Shown: positions 51,051 through 60,664 of the stretch, in pieces
Layout of the letters: every line of letters starts with the position of its first letter
How positions within the stretch are numbered: position 1 is the first letter of the stretch
From: Ensifer sp. PDNC004
GTDB lineage: Bacteria; Pseudomonadota; Alphaproteobacteria; Rhizobiales; Rhizobiaceae
NCBI RefSeq assembly: GCF_016919405.1
Contig: NZ_CP070353.1
Span: 1,550,001-1,614,000, forward strand
Direction: 5' to 3'
Length of the DNA stretch: 64,000 nt
Position numbers and translations under genes: made by a program
Notes under the pieces: generated by a model
Seen by the model: the letters and a program-made list of their open reading frames with translations, nothing else
Databases searched by the model: none
Told to the model about the DNA's origin: nothing

Positions 51051-52121
51051 ATGAGCCAGTCGGGAAAGAACGGCCTCACCTATAGCGACGCGGGCGTTGA
51101 TATCGACGCCGGGAACCTGATGGTCGAGAAGATCAAGCCGCATGTGCGCTCGACCCGGCGGCCCGGCGCCGACGGCGAAATCGGCGGCTTCGGCGGTCTC
51201 TTCGATCTCAAGGCGGCGGGCTTCACCGACCCGGTTCTGGTGGCCGCCAATGACGGCGTCGGCACCAAGCTGAAGATCGCCATCGACGCCAACAAGCACG
51301 ACACCGTCGGCATCGACCTCGTCGCCATGTGCGTCAACGACCTCGTCGTCCAGGGCGCCGAACCGCTCTTCTTCCTCGACTATTTCGCGACCGGCAAGCT
51401 TGACCCGGACCAGGGTGCGGCGATCGTCGCCGGTATTGCCGCCGGCTGCCGCGAATCCGGTTGCGCGCTGATCGGCGGCGAGACCGCCGAAATGCCCGGC
51501 ATGTATTCGGGCGGCGACTATGACCTCGCGGGCTTCGCGGTCGGCGCTGCCGAACGCGGTCAGCTGCTGCCGGCCGGTGACATCTCCGAAGGCGACGTCA
51601 TCCTCGGCCTTGCCTCCTCCGGCGTGCATTCCAACGGCTATTCGCTCGTGCGCAAGATCGTCACGCTCTCGGGCCTTGCCTGGGACGCCCCTGCGCCGTT
51701 CGGCGAAGGCACGCTTGCCGACCTGCTGATGACGCCGACGCGCATCTATGTGAAGCCGCTCCTGAAGGCGATCCGCGAGACCGGTTCGATCAAGGCGCTC
51801 GCCCACATCACCGGCGGCGGCTTCCCCGAGAACATTCCGCGCGTGCTGCCGAAGCATCTCGCTGCCGAGATCGACCTCGATGCGATCAAGGCGCCGAAGG
51901 TCTTCTCCTGGCTTGCCCAGACCGGTGGCGTTGCCGCCAATGAAATGCTGCGCACCTTCAACTGCGGCGTCGGCATGATCGCTGTCGTTCCGGCCGACAA
52001 GGCTGCAGAGGTCGCGTCCGTGCTGACCGGAGAAGGCGAAACCGTCTTTACGCTCGGCCGCATGGTCGCCCGCGACGAAGGGGCAGCCGGCACGATCTAC
52101 AAGGGCAACCTCGCCCTATGA
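51051..52121 (+). CDS. purM: Phosphoribosylformylglycinamidine cyclo-ligase
   Basis: 356 residues from ATG 51051 (GGAG seven bases upstream); the longer frame to 50910 is not homologous. It catalyses step five of purine synthesis, forming aminoimidazole ribotide with ATP. Signatures: [40 protein letters not shown] and [17 protein letters not shown]. Overlaps purN by four bases (ATGA), so the two are coupled. Confidence 0.97.
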   Translation: MSQSGKNGLTYSDAGVDIDAGNLMVEKIKPHVRSTRRPGADGEIGGFGGLFDLKAAGFTDPVLVAANDGVGTKLKIAIDANKHDTVGIDLVAMCVNDLVVQGAEPLFFLDYFATGKLDPDQGAAIVAGIAAGCRESGCALIGGETAEMPGMYSGGDYDLAGFAVGAAERGQLLPAGDISEGDVILGLASSGVHSNGYSLVRKIVTLSGLAWDAPAPFGEGTLADLLMTPTRIYVKPLLKAIRETGSIKALAHITGGGFPENIPRVLPKHLAAEIDLDAIKAPKVFSWLAQTGGVAANEMLRTFNCGVGMIAVVPADKAAEVASVLTGEGETVFTLGRMVARDEGAAGTIYKGNLAL

Positions 52122-52786
52122 CGACAGAAGTCTCGACGGGCAAGAAGCGGGTCGTCGTCTTCATCTCGGGCGGCGGCTCCAACATGCTGGCGCTTGCGAA
52201 AGCGGCGGCCGAGCCGGACTTCCCGGCCGAGATCGTCGCCGTCATCTCCGACAAGGCGGATGCCGGCGGCCTTGCCAAAGCCGAGGCGCTTGGCATTCCT
52301 ACCCGCGCTTTCCTGCGCAAGGACTTCGATAGCAAGGACGCCCACGAAGCGGCAATCCTTGCCGAACTCGACCGGCTATCGCCGGACATCATCTGCCTTG
52401 CCGGCTATATGCGCCTGCTCTCAGCGACGTTCATCCAGCGCCACGAGGGACGCATCCTCAACATCCATCCGTCGCTGTTGCCGCTTTTCCCCGGCCTGCA
52501 CACGCATCAGCGTGCGATCGACGCCGGCATGAAGGTCGCCGGCTGCACGGTGCACTTCGTCACCGAGGGCATGGACGAAGGTCCGATCCTCGCGCAGGCG
52601 GTGGTCCCGGTTCAGCCCGGTGACACATCCGACAGCCTTGCGGCCCGGGTGCTGACGGTCGAGCACCGCACCTATCCGATGGCGCTTCGGCTGATGGCTG
52701 AGGGCAAGGTGCGCATGCAAGACGGCCGCGCGGTGAGCGAGAGCGCCGCCGAAGCGAACGCCACGCTGATCTCACCGGCAGCCTGA
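52118..52786 (+). CDS. purN: Phosphoribosylglycinamide formyltransferase
   Basis: 222 residues. It formylates GAR with 10-formyl-THF, step three of purine synthesis. Catalytic residues Asn115 and His117 lie in [15 protein letters not shown], and Asp153 in VTEGMDEGP. The N-terminal glycine loop is [11 protein letters not shown]. Coupled to purM by a four-base overlap, the common purMN arrangement. It ends 13 bases before the acvB stop on the other strand. Confidence 0.97.
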   Translation: MTTEVSTGKKRVVVFISGGGSNMLALAKAAAEPDFPAEIVAVISDKADAGGLAKAEALGIPTRAFLRKDFDSKDAHEAAILAELDRLSPDIICLAGYMRLLSATFIQRHEGRILNIHPSLLPLFPGLHTHQRAIDAGMKVAGCTVHFVTEGMDEGPILAQAVVPVQPGDTSDSLAARVLTVEHRTYPMALRLMAEGKVRMQDGRAVSESAAEANATLISPAA

Positions 52787-52799
52787 CTAAATCAAATGG

Positions 52800-54185
52800 T
52801 CACTTCGCCGACGCAAGCCGGCGATCGAGAGCGTCGAGCACGCGCCGTGTCAAAGCCGGATAATCCTCGTCGAAGTGGTGTCCTCCGTCGATGCCGATAA
52901 CGTCGACGCCGGTGCCCTTCAGTTGCGGGCAGGCATCGTCCTCTTCATCGGTGCCGTAAATGCATTGCACCAGCGCCGGATCGATGCGCTTGATGTCGTC
53001 GAGCGGATCACCGCCCTTGCCGTCGCCCGAAGCACCCAGCCAACCCAGCACCGAAACCTTGTAATCAACCATGTGCGAGAGGGCCATCAAGGTCACCTGG
53101 CGAACATGGGCCTTTTCGCCTGCCGGCAGCAGGTTGAAGGTTCGCGGCAGGACGTCGGCACCGAAGGAATAGCCGATGAGGAGCACGTTTCGCACGTTCC
53201 AGTGCTTGCGGTAGTAGCTCATCACCTTGGCAAGGTCGTCCGCCGTTACCTGCGGATCGCGCTCGGACCAGAAGTAATGCAGGGAATCGAAGCCGACGAC
53301 CGGAACGCCCTGCTGCTGCAGCACGTCGCCGACTTCCTTGTCGATGTCGCGCCAGCCGCCGTCGCCCGAATAGATCACCGCCATCGTGTCACGGGTCGGC
53401 TTTGCGTCGAGGATGGTCAAGGGCAGGCCGAACGGATTGCCGGCGTCGCGCTCACTGTCGATGATATCGGTGAGGTGATCGGACAGCGTCGTATAGGCGT
53501 CGTCTTCGCTGTCCTCCTGCTCGATGTCCGGGTGCTTGGCGATCAGCGCCGCCACATGGGCGCGCCCGACCGCCGACGCTGCGGGAGAAAAAACGACGGA
53601 GACCGGATCCGGTAAGACGCCGTCGGTCAGTCCATAGACCATGCGGTCGCCCTTCTTCACCTTTTCGGCCGGGGTGCAGAGCTGCTTTTCAAGCGCGATC
53701 CCCTCCTCCGGGTCGACCGCCAGCGTCTGGCCGATGGTGGCCGGTGGGGTCTGGGCGGCGATTGCCAGTGCCAGCGCACCGCCGGCACCGACGCCCGCGA
53801 CGACGGGCAGCTGGTAGGCGTCCGTGCCGACCGCGCGCTGCACCTGCTGGCTGAGCGATTCGATATCGGAGACCATGTAGATGCAATCGCCGTCATCCTT
53901 GGCGAGCGAGGCGAGATAGGCCTTGAGGTCGATGCCGATGACGACGGTCTTGTCATCCGTCAGCGTGTCGGCGATCGCCTGTTCCTTGTCCGTCCAGCCG
54001 GCGGCGTCCGACAGCAGCACGACAAGTGCGGCCGCCTTTTCCTTCGGCAGCATGATGCGTGGCGACGGGATCATCCCGGTATCATAGTTCTTCGGTGCGT
54101 CCTCGGCGAGAGCGGGGAACATCGATGCCGAGAACAGCAGCGCCGCCGAAGTCAGGCATTTCCAGGCGTTCGCGACACGGATCAT
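52800..54185 (-). CDS. acvB: Periplasmic lysyl-phosphatidylglycerol hydrolase AcvB/VirJ family
   Basis: 461 residues with a signal peptide (about residues 1-27, MFPALA). Two alpha/beta-hydrolase-like halves follow. The C-terminal half has the lipase-type nucleophile motif LIGYSFGADVLP. The AcvB/VirJ family was named from Agrobacterium virulence. AcvB there has been shown to hydrolyse lysyl-phosphatidylglycerol in the periplasm. The gene overlaps lpiA by four bases, so synthase and hydrolase are made from one transcript. Whether VirJ-type DNA transfer functions apply here is unknown. Confidence 0.93.
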   Translation of the reverse strand: MIRVANAWKCLTSAALLFSASMFPALAEDAPKNYDTGMIPSPRIMLPKEKAAALVVLLSDAAGWTDKEQAIADTLTDDKTVVIGIDLKAYLASLAKDDGDCIYMVSDIESLSQQVQRAVGTDAYQLPVVAGVGAGGALALAIAAQTPPATIGQTLAVDPEEGIALEKQLCTPAEKVKKGDRMVYGLTDGVLPDPVSVVFSPAASAVGRAHVAALIAKHPDIEQEDSEDDAYTTLSDHLTDIIDSERDAGNPFGLPLTILDAKPTRDTMAVIYSGDGGWRDIDKEVGDVLQQQGVPVVGFDSLHYFWSERDPQVTADDLAKVMSYYRKHWNVRNVLLIGYSFGADVLPRTFNLLPAGEKAHVRQVTLMALSHMVDYKVSVLGWLGASGDGKGGDPLDDIKRIDPALVQCIYGTDEEDDACPQLKGTGVDVIGIDGGHHFDEDYPALTRRVLDALDRRLASAK

Positions 54186-56791
54186 TTCTTCACCACTCCC
54201 TTAAGACCGCCGCCGATCAGGAATGTCGCATCCATCAGGGCGAGGATCGGATTGATGCCGCCACTGGCGACAAGATAGCGCGGTTGCCACTGCGGATGAA
54301 ACTTCGACTTGAAGGCCCGCAGGCCCTTGAAGTTGTAGAAACGTTCGCCGTGTTCGAAGAAGGTGCGCCCGGCCCGGTCCCAGACCGGCGCGATCTGGCG
54401 CGTGGACATGCCCGATAGGGGCGCCATGCCAAGGTTGAAGGTTCGGTAGCCCTCGGCCTTCAGATACTCCATCACCTGGGCGAAGAGAAAATCCATGGCA
54501 CCCTTCGGCGCATCCGGCGAGAAGCGCATGAGGTCGACGGTGCCCTCCTCCTTGGTTGCCGTGACCAGAATGTTGGCAAAGGCGACCATACGCCCGCCGC
54601 AGGTGAGGATCGCCACTGGCTGCTCACGAAGATATTCGGGATCGAAGGCGCCGAGCGAGAAGCCTTTCTCCTTGGCATTGTGATGCGCGAGCCAGGCATC
54701 GGACACCGCGGTCAGGTCCGGCATGACGTCCGCAACGTCTTCGGGCGCGACGACACGGAACTCGAGCCCGTCGCGCTGGGCACGGCTCACCTGCTGGCGC
54801 AGGTTTGCCCATTTCCCCCCCTTCAGCTCGAAGCGGGCGAGATCGACGCGCGCCAGCTCGCCGAGCCTGAAGGCGCGCAGCCCGGCATCGGCATAATAGG
54901 CGAGACCCTGGGGCGAGACCTGGTAGAAGACCGCCCGGCAGCCGGCCGCGCGCGCTTTTTCGATGAAGTGCCAGATCAACTCCGGCCAGGCATCGATCGG
55001 ACCGACAGGATCGAAAAGCGCGATCCAGGAACGGGCGCGCTGGCCATACATGATGAAGGCGCGGCCGTCAGTGGAAAACAACAGGCTCTTGTCGCCCATG
55101 CGCACCAGGTTGGCATCGGACATGTCCTGCGCCTCGACGATCGAAAGCGCCCGCTCCATCGCGTCGTCGGAGGCAGGCTCGGCGGATCCGGTTGCCGGGC
55201 GCATCAGGCTCCAGATCGCAAGCATGCTCGCGCCGATGGTGACGCCGAGAAGCGCGCGAAGGCCGCGCGGCGCTTCGGCGGAGAATTCGAACTGCCACCA
55301 GAGTTCATGGCTGTATTCGACATCGCGATAGACGAAGAGCAGGACGACCAGCGCGCCCAGGCAGATGACGCCAAGCGCCGTCAGCCATGGCACCGTCAAC
55401 GCCTGCCCGAACAGTGAGGCAGGCCGCACGAACAGGCGGCGGCTGACGATGAGACCCACCAGGAAGAAGGCCAGCATGCCGGCTTCCACCACGGCGATCG
55501 CCTTGATCAGCGACAGCAGCAGCGCGGCGACCGCAATCACGATCGAGGCCCACCAGGCACCGTCGAGCCTGAGCGCCAGCCCGCGCGAGACGACGACGAG
55601 GGCAAGGCCGAGCAGGCTCGCAAGGAAGTGTGCGCCTTCGACGATCGGCAGCGGCAGCAGAACTTCGAGGAATGCCAGGTTTTCGTCCGGCGTCGGCGTC
55701 ACGCTGGAAAGCACCAGCATGATCGCCAGCACGATGCCGAGCGTCGCCAAGAGGAGCGGCGTCATGCGGCCGCCGATGCGCCGTACGCTCGATGCGACCG
55801 GATGGCCGGAAAGCTGGCGGAGTTCGATGCCGATGACCACGGCGATCGCGATCACCAGCGGCAACACGTGATAGATCACGCGGTAGAGCACCAGCGCGCC
55901 GAGAATGGTGTCGACATCGGCATTGTGGCCGAGCGTCGCGATGATGATCGTCTCGAAGACCCCAAGGCCGGCCGGCACATGGCTCAAGACGCCAACGCCG
56001 ACGGCCAGCGAATAGACCGCAAGGAAGGCCGGCCAGCCGATCGTACCGGCGGGCAAGAGAACATAGAGAACCGTCGCGGAGGCGGCGAGATCGAGCGCCG
56101 TCACCAGGAACTGGCGCGAGACCGTGCGTGAATCCGGCAGCCGCAAGGTCAGCCGGCCGAGGCTCACTGCCCGTCCGTCCCGCGCCAGAAAGAACACGCT
56201 GAAGAGCCCGGCGAGGATGACGGCGGCGATGATGCGCAGCACCAACGGATCCATGCCGGTCATCGGCGCCACGTATTCGCCGACGGCGAGCAGGCTGAGG
56301 CAGGTCACCGTCAGCAGTCCGAGCCCGAAGGCCAGCGTCACGAAGGCGATGATCCGGGCGATGTTTTCCGGCTCGATGCCGAGGCGCGAATAGGAGCGGT
56401 AGCGGATGGCGCCGCCGCTGAGCGCCCCGAAACCCGCGGTATTGCCGACCGCGTAAGCCGAAGCCGCCGTCAACGCCACATCGGCATAGGGCAGCTTGCG
56501 CCTGATATAATCGAGCGCGCTGACATCATAGAAGGTGAGCGCGAGGAAGCTCAATGCGGTGAAGAACACCGCGGCTGCAACCGCCGTCCAGCTGGTGTCC
56601 GCCAATGCCTGGACGACTTCGTCGTACTGAACCTCGGATGTCAGGTGAAAGATCGCAAAGCCAAAAAGAGCGATAACAAGGAGCGTACCGGCAGCCGAAA
56701 GATAGCGACGGTTGCGGCGCAGGAAGGCGATCCAGCCTCCCTCCGCCTGCTGTTCGTCGTCGGCTGCACGTTCCGGTAGAGAGGGTGTCAT
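54182..56791 (-). CDS. lpiA: Lysyl-phosphatidylglycerol synthase (MprF/LpiA)
   Basis: 869 residues. The N-terminal flippase-like part has about 14 membrane segments to residue 535. The C-terminal cytoplasmic DUF2156 domain carries the aminoacyl-transfer region (GDKSLLFSTDGRAFIMYGQR and FLFAQVMEYLKAEGYRTFNL). It transfers lysine from Lys-tRNA to phosphatidylglycerol, lowering surface negative charge and giving resistance to cationic peptides. In Rhizobium tropici and Sinorhizobium medicae lpiA is induced at low pH. First gene of the lpiA-acvB operon. Confidence 0.95.
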   Translation of the reverse strand: MTPSLPERAADDEQQAEGGWIAFLRRNRRYLSAAGTLLVIALFGFAIFHLTSEVQYDEVVQALADTSWTAVAAAVFFTALSFLALTFYDVSALDYIRRKLPYADVALTAASAYAVGNTAGFGALSGGAIRYRSYSRLGIEPENIARIIAFVTLAFGLGLLTVTCLSLLAVGEYVAPMTGMDPLVLRIIAAVILAGLFSVFFLARDGRAVSLGRLTLRLPDSRTVSRQFLVTALDLAASATVLYVLLPAGTIGWPAFLAVYSLAVGVGVLSHVPAGLGVFETIIIATLGHNADVDTILGALVLYRVIYHVLPLVIAIAVVIGIELRQLSGHPVASSVRRIGGRMTPLLLATLGIVLAIMLVLSSVTPTPDENLAFLEVLLPLPIVEGAHFLASLLGLALVVVSRGLALRLDGAWWASIVIAVAALLLSLIKAIAVVEAGMLAFFLVGLIVSRRLFVRPASLFGQALTVPWLTALGVICLGALVVLLFVYRDVEYSHELWWQFEFSAEAPRGLRALLGVTIGASMLAIWSLMRPATGSAEPASDDAMERALSIVEAQDMSDANLVRMGDKSLLFSTDGRAFIMYGQRARSWIALFDPVGPIDAWPELIWHFIEKARAAGCRAVFYQVSPQGLAYYADAGLRAFRLGELARVDLARFELKGGKWANLRQQVSRAQRDGLEFRVVAPEDVADVMPDLTAVSDAWLAHHNAKEKGFSLGAFDPEYLREQPVAILTCGGRMVAFANILVTATKEEGTVDLMRFSPDAPKGAMDFLFAQVMEYLKAEGYRTFNLGMAPLSGMSTRQIAPVWDRAGRTFFEHGERFYNFKGLRAFKSKFHPQWQPRYLVASGGINPILALMDATFLIGGGLKGVVKK

Positions 56792-56857
56792 GAAGCGCCC
56801 ATGTCGATAATGAGGACATCAGCGCTTTAGCTTACCCGATGCGGATCAAAAAGTGAA

Positions 56858-56885
56858 ATATCCGTAATAAATAATAGTCTTACAA
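56858..56885 (-). promoter_or_regulatory. AT-rich candidate promoter of lpiA-acvB
   Basis: A notably AT-rich patch (56850-56890) lies 65-100 bases upstream of the lpiA start. On the minus strand TTGTAA (56880-56885) and GGATAT (56858-56863) are 16 bases apart. The match is moderate. No acid-response operator could be named. Confidence 0.35.
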
Positions 56886-56894
56886 AACAATCCC

Positions 56895-57491
56895 TTAGGC
56901 GAACAGTTCCCGCCGGTTCAGCTTCGCCCACTGCAGCAGCATGATCGTCTTTGCGTCGCGGATCTCGCCGCCGGCGATCATCGCGAAGGCTTCGTCGAAG
57001 GGGATCTCCAGCACTTCGATGTCCTCGCCCTCATGCGCAAGCCCGCCGCCGTCGCCGCGCTTCTCGGTGGCGTCGATGTGGCCGGCAAAGAAGCTCGTAC
57101 GCTCGGTCAGCGCGCCAGGGCTCATATAGACGTCGAAGAGATGGATGACGTCCTGGACGTGGTAGCCGGTCTCCTCCAGCGCCTCGCGGCAGATCGCCTC
57201 TTCCGGAGTGTCGCCGTCCAGAAGCCCGGCGGCCGCCTCGATCAGATAGGCCGGGTCGCCCTGGAGCAGCACGGGCACGCGCAACTGCCGCACCAGGATG
57301 ACGCTCTGCCGCCTGGCATCGACGAGCAGGATGGTCGCCGCATTGCCATGGTCGTGGATCTCCCGCTTCAGCGTCACGGTCGCGCCATCGGACATCTGCT
57401 GTTCGAACGTCACCTCTTCCAGGTGCGCAAAGCCCTTCCACAGCGTGCGGCGGCCGACGATCCTGACGCGTGGGTCATGGTGGGTGCTCAT
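56895..57491 (-). CDS. Nudix hydrolase, GDP-mannose pyrophosphatase (NudK) type
   Basis: 198 residues. The Nudix box reads DGDTPEEAICREALEETGY (about residues 92-110), with the metal-binding REALEE. A preceding EAAAGLLDGD, as in NudK, replaces the first glycine spacing of the standard box. The upstream segment GNAATILLVDARRQSVILV forms the central sheet. NudK-like enzymes cleave GDP-mannose or related nucleotide sugars. ATG 57491 follows GAAGGAAG. The substrate is inferred from family resemblance only. Confidence 0.87.
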   Translation of the reverse strand: MSTHHDPRVRIVGRRTLWKGFAHLEEVTFEQQMSDGATVTLKREIHDHGNAATILLVDARRQSVILVRQLRVPVLLQGDPAYLIEAAAGLLDGDTPEEAICREALEETGYHVQDVIHLFDVYMSPGALTERTSFFAGHIDATEKRGDGGGLAHEGEDIEVLEIPFDEAFAMIAGGEIRDAKTIMLLQWAKLNRRELFA

Positions 57492-57533
57492 GCAACTTCC
57501 TTCTCCGGCGAGTGCGATCCCGCCATTTGGCCA

Positions 57534-58427
57534 TCAGTGGATATGTTCTGTCGCCGTGCGGTCTTCCCGCTCCATCTGCAGCGTCGTGTGGTGCAGGTCG
57601 AAGGTCACGCGCAACCGGTCCTCGATCGCGCGGCGTACGGTCTCGGCATCGGCACCGTCGGCAAGCACGGCGTGAGCGGTCAGCGACGGCTGGCTCTGGG
57701 TGATCGCCCAAAGATGCAGGTCATGCACGGACGCAACGCCGGGAACGGCGCCAATCGTCGCATGGACATCGGCGAGGCGCAGGCCCGGCGGCACACCTTC
57801 GAGCAGGATGTTGACGCATTCCTTCAGCAGCACCCAGGTGCGCGGGAAGACCATGAAGCCGATGCCGACTGCGAGCAGCGAATCCACCCATTGCCACCCG
57901 GTCAGCCAGATGACCACCGCGCCGACGATGACAGCGACCGAGCCCAGCATGTCCGACCAGACTTCGAGATAGGCGCCCTTGACATTGAGGCTCTCGTCCT
58001 TGTGGCTGGTGAGCAGCCGCATCGAGGCGAGATTGACGAGAAGGCCAATGACGGCAATCACCAGCATGCCGCCGGACTGGATCTCCTGCGGCTCGGACAG
58101 CCGCTTCCAGGCCTCGTAGAGAATGTAGAAGGCGACACCGAGCAGGAGCAGCGCGTTGAAGGCGGCAGCCAGGATCTCGAAGCGGGCGTACCCATAGGTG
58201 CGCAGGAGGTCCGACGGGCGGCGGCCGACATGGATGGCGACGAGCGCGATCGCAAGGGCCGCCGTGTCGGTCAGCATGTGCATCGCGTCGGAGATCAGCG
58301 CCAGGCTGCCGGTCAGGATCCCGCCGACCACTTCGGCCAGCATGAAGCCGCCCGTCAGGCCAAGCGAGGCCCAAAGCCTTGAAACCGGCGCGCTCGTGAC
58401 ATCTGCGTGGTTGTGATCGCCGCTCAT
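57534..58427 (-). CDS. Cation diffusion facilitator (CzcD/ZitB-like)
   Basis: 297 residues from ATG 58427 (MSGDHNHAD); the longer frame to 58583 is basic junk. Six membrane segments are followed by a cytoplasmic metal-sensing domain with VHDLHLWAI (about residue 225). The transport site is His50-xxx-Asp54 (SDAMHMLTD, segment 2) and Glu155-xxx-Asp159 (YLEVWSDMLGS, segment 5). Zn or Co/Cd export is likely. The glutamate in segment 5, where zinc exporters often have histidine, may tune metal choice. Short His-rich N-terminus. Confidence 0.9.
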   Translation of the reverse strand: MSGDHNHADVTSAPVSRLWASLGLTGGFMLAEVVGGILTGSLALISDAMHMLTDTAALAIALVAIHVGRRPSDLLRTYGYARFEILAAAFNALLLLGVAFYILYEAWKRLSEPQEIQSGGMLVIAVIGLLVNLASMRLLTSHKDESLNVKGAYLEVWSDMLGSVAVIVGAVVIWLTGWQWVDSLLAVGIGFMVFPRTWVLLKECVNILLEGVPPGLRLADVHATIGAVPGVASVHDLHLWAITQSQPSLTAHAVLADGADAETVRRAIEDRLRVTFDLHHTTLQMEREDRTATEHIH

Positions 58428-58459
58428 GGAAGGTTCCGTCTGCCGTTCTACAACCTGAC

Positions 58460-60577
58460 TTAGCGCGCCAACCTTACCCAGACCCTGTTGTCGTGAAAGG
58501 CGGCACCACCATAGGGCGCAACGGCATCGGCGCCGGTGAGAACGTTGATGCCCTCCCCGTCGAGATGCGCGCCATTCGGCCACAAGCCCTCGGCGATCAC
58601 CACGCCGCGGCGGGCGCCGCCGCCGATCTTCGCATGCAGACGCACCTGGCCACGAACGTTGCCGAGCTGGACGATATCGCCATCGGCAATGCCGAGTTCT
58701 GCGGCATCTTCGGCATGAACCATCACTTCCGGGCGCACTTCCTTCTGGATCGAGGATGGCGTCTCGGCAAAGGTCGAGTTGAGGAAGGACCGAGCCGGAG
58801 AGGTCGCCAGCCGGAACGGGTGCTCGGCATCGGCAACCTCGATGAGGTCGACATGGTCAGGAAACTCCGGCAGTGCCTGGTGCGGCCCCTGAGTGCCCAT
58901 CGACTTCGGCGGCCGGTTCGGCGCCGGCGTTCCCGTCCAGTCCGCCTTGAAGCGGAACTTGCCATCGGGGTGGCCGAAGCCCTTGAGGAAGTGCGCCTCC
59001 TCGAAAGCCGGCTGACAGTCGAGCCACTTCTGGCGCTTCATCTCCTCGTAGCCGATGCCGTAGTTGGCGAGCAGCCGGTCGATGTGTTCACGCTCCGTCC
59101 GGCCGAAGCCGGGATGATCGGCAACGCCAAGGCGCCTAGCGAGTTCTTCGATCACGAAGAGATTGGTGCGCACGGTCGAGGGCGGCTCCACCACCTTGGG
59201 GCCGATCAAGATGTGCTGATGGCCGCCACCGCGATAGAGGTCGTCATGCTCCAGGAACATGGTTGCGGGCAGCACGATATCGGCAACAGCCGCTGTATCG
59301 GTCATGAACTGCTCGTGCACGGCGACGAAGAGATCTTCGCGCAAGAAGCCGCGCTTCACCAGCCGCTGCTCCGGCGCCACATTCACCGGGTTGGTGTTCT
59401 GGATCAGCATCGCCGTCACGGGACCGCGATGGCGCAGCGCCTCGGCGTCGCCGGTCAGCACCCGGCCGATCTGCGACTGGTCGAGCATGCGAACGTCCGG
59501 ATCGTGGAAGGCCGAGCCGATCAATTCGCGCTTGTCCAGCTTGAAGATGTCGTTGTTGGAGTGAAAGGCGCCACCGCCTTCGTGTTTCCAGGAACCCAGA
59601 ACGGTCGCGACCGATGCTGCCGCGTGGATGGCGACGGCACCATTGCGCTGGCGCGTGAAACCGTAGCCAAGGCGGAAATAAGTCCGCGGCGTCGTGCCGA
59701 CCAGTCTTGCGAAGGCTTCGATTTCCTCGACCGACAGGCCGGTGATCGCTGACGCCCATTCCGGGCCGCGCGACGTCAGATGTGCTTCAAGGCCGGCCGG
59801 ATCATCGGCGAAGTCAGCCATGTAGGCCCGATCGGCGTGGCCGTCGCGAAACGCGATGTGCATCACGGCGCACGCAAGTGCGGCGTCGGTGCCCGGCTTG
59901 AGCACCAGGCCCATGTCCGCCTGTTTGACCGTCGGATTGTCGTAGATGTCGATGACAACGATCTTCGCGCCGCGATCCTTGCGGGCCTTCACCGCATGGG
60001 TCATCACGTTGACCTGGGTGGCGACCGCATTCGTACCCCAGATCACGACGCAATCGGCCTTGGCCATTTCGCGCGGGTCGGGGCCGCGCAGGGCGCCGGT
60101 CGCCATGCTCAAACCGGTCCAGGCCATGTTGGTGCAGATCGAACCGAAGAAGCCGGAATAGCGCTTGGCATGACGCAGCCGGTCGATCGAGTCGCGCTGC
60201 ACCTGGCCCATGGTGCCGGCATAGAAGTATGGCCACACGGTCTCGGCGCCATATTTCTGCTCGGCGCGAATGAACTGATCGGCGATCTCGTCGAGCGCCG
60301 CCTCCCAGCTCACCTCCTGCCAGCCGCCCTCGCCCTTGGCGCCCTTGCGACGCTTCGGCGCCATCAGACGGTCGGGATGATAGATGCGCTCGGAATACCG
60401 CGCCACCTTGGCGCAGATCACGCCAGCGGTGTAGGTATTGGCGGCTGCGCCGCGCACACGGCCGATCCGCCCTTCGGCGGTCAGGTCGACTTCCAGGGCA
60501 CAGGCCGAGGGACAGTCGTGCGGACAGACCGAGTGGCCGATGGTTTTTTCTGCTTTGATGGGGGTCGCAACGTTCAT
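58460..60577 (-). CDS. Molybdopterin oxidoreductase (DMSO reductase family)
   Basis: 705 residues from ATG 60577 (MNVATPIKAEK); the frame extends a few codons further to 60601. The N-terminal 4Fe-4S cluster site is SVCPHDCPSAC with Cys18, Cys22 and Cys26, and a fourth at Cys55 (GVICAKVARY). Molybdopterin-domain segments include VVIWGTNAVATQVNVMTHAV and FRLGYGFTRQRNG. The C-terminal barrel ends with MVHAEDAAELGIADGDIVQL. It lacks a Tat signal, so it should be cytoplasmic. The substrate is unknown; no electron-transfer or maturation partner lies next to it. Confidence 0.9.
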   Translation of the reverse strand: MNVATPIKAEKTIGHSVCPHDCPSACALEVDLTAEGRIGRVRGAAANTYTAGVICAKVARYSERIYHPDRLMAPKRRKGAKGEGGWQEVSWEAALDEIADQFIRAEQKYGAETVWPYFYAGTMGQVQRDSIDRLRHAKRYSGFFGSICTNMAWTGLSMATGALRGPDPREMAKADCVVIWGTNAVATQVNVMTHAVKARKDRGAKIVVIDIYDNPTVKQADMGLVLKPGTDAALACAVMHIAFRDGHADRAYMADFADDPAGLEAHLTSRGPEWASAITGLSVEEIEAFARLVGTTPRTYFRLGYGFTRQRNGAVAIHAAASVATVLGSWKHEGGGAFHSNNDIFKLDKRELIGSAFHDPDVRMLDQSQIGRVLTGDAEALRHRGPVTAMLIQNTNPVNVAPEQRLVKRGFLREDLFVAVHEQFMTDTAAVADIVLPATMFLEHDDLYRGGGHQHILIGPKVVEPPSTVRTNLFVIEELARRLGVADHPGFGRTEREHIDRLLANYGIGYEEMKRQKWLDCQPAFEEAHFLKGFGHPDGKFRFKADWTGTPAPNRPPKSMGTQGPHQALPEFPDHVDLIEVADAEHPFRLATSPARSFLNSTFAETPSSIQKEVRPEVMVHAEDAAELGIADGDIVQLGNVRGQVRLHAKIGGGARRGVVIAEGLWPNGAHLDGEGINVLTGADAVAPYGGAAFHDNRVWVRLAR

Positions 60578-60664
60578 GGCTTTTCTATATGGCATCGGCA
60601 TTTCGGCTCAAAGAGCCAATCGCCCACCCATCGCAACTATTGATCACAGCCATCGGCGGCGCCC

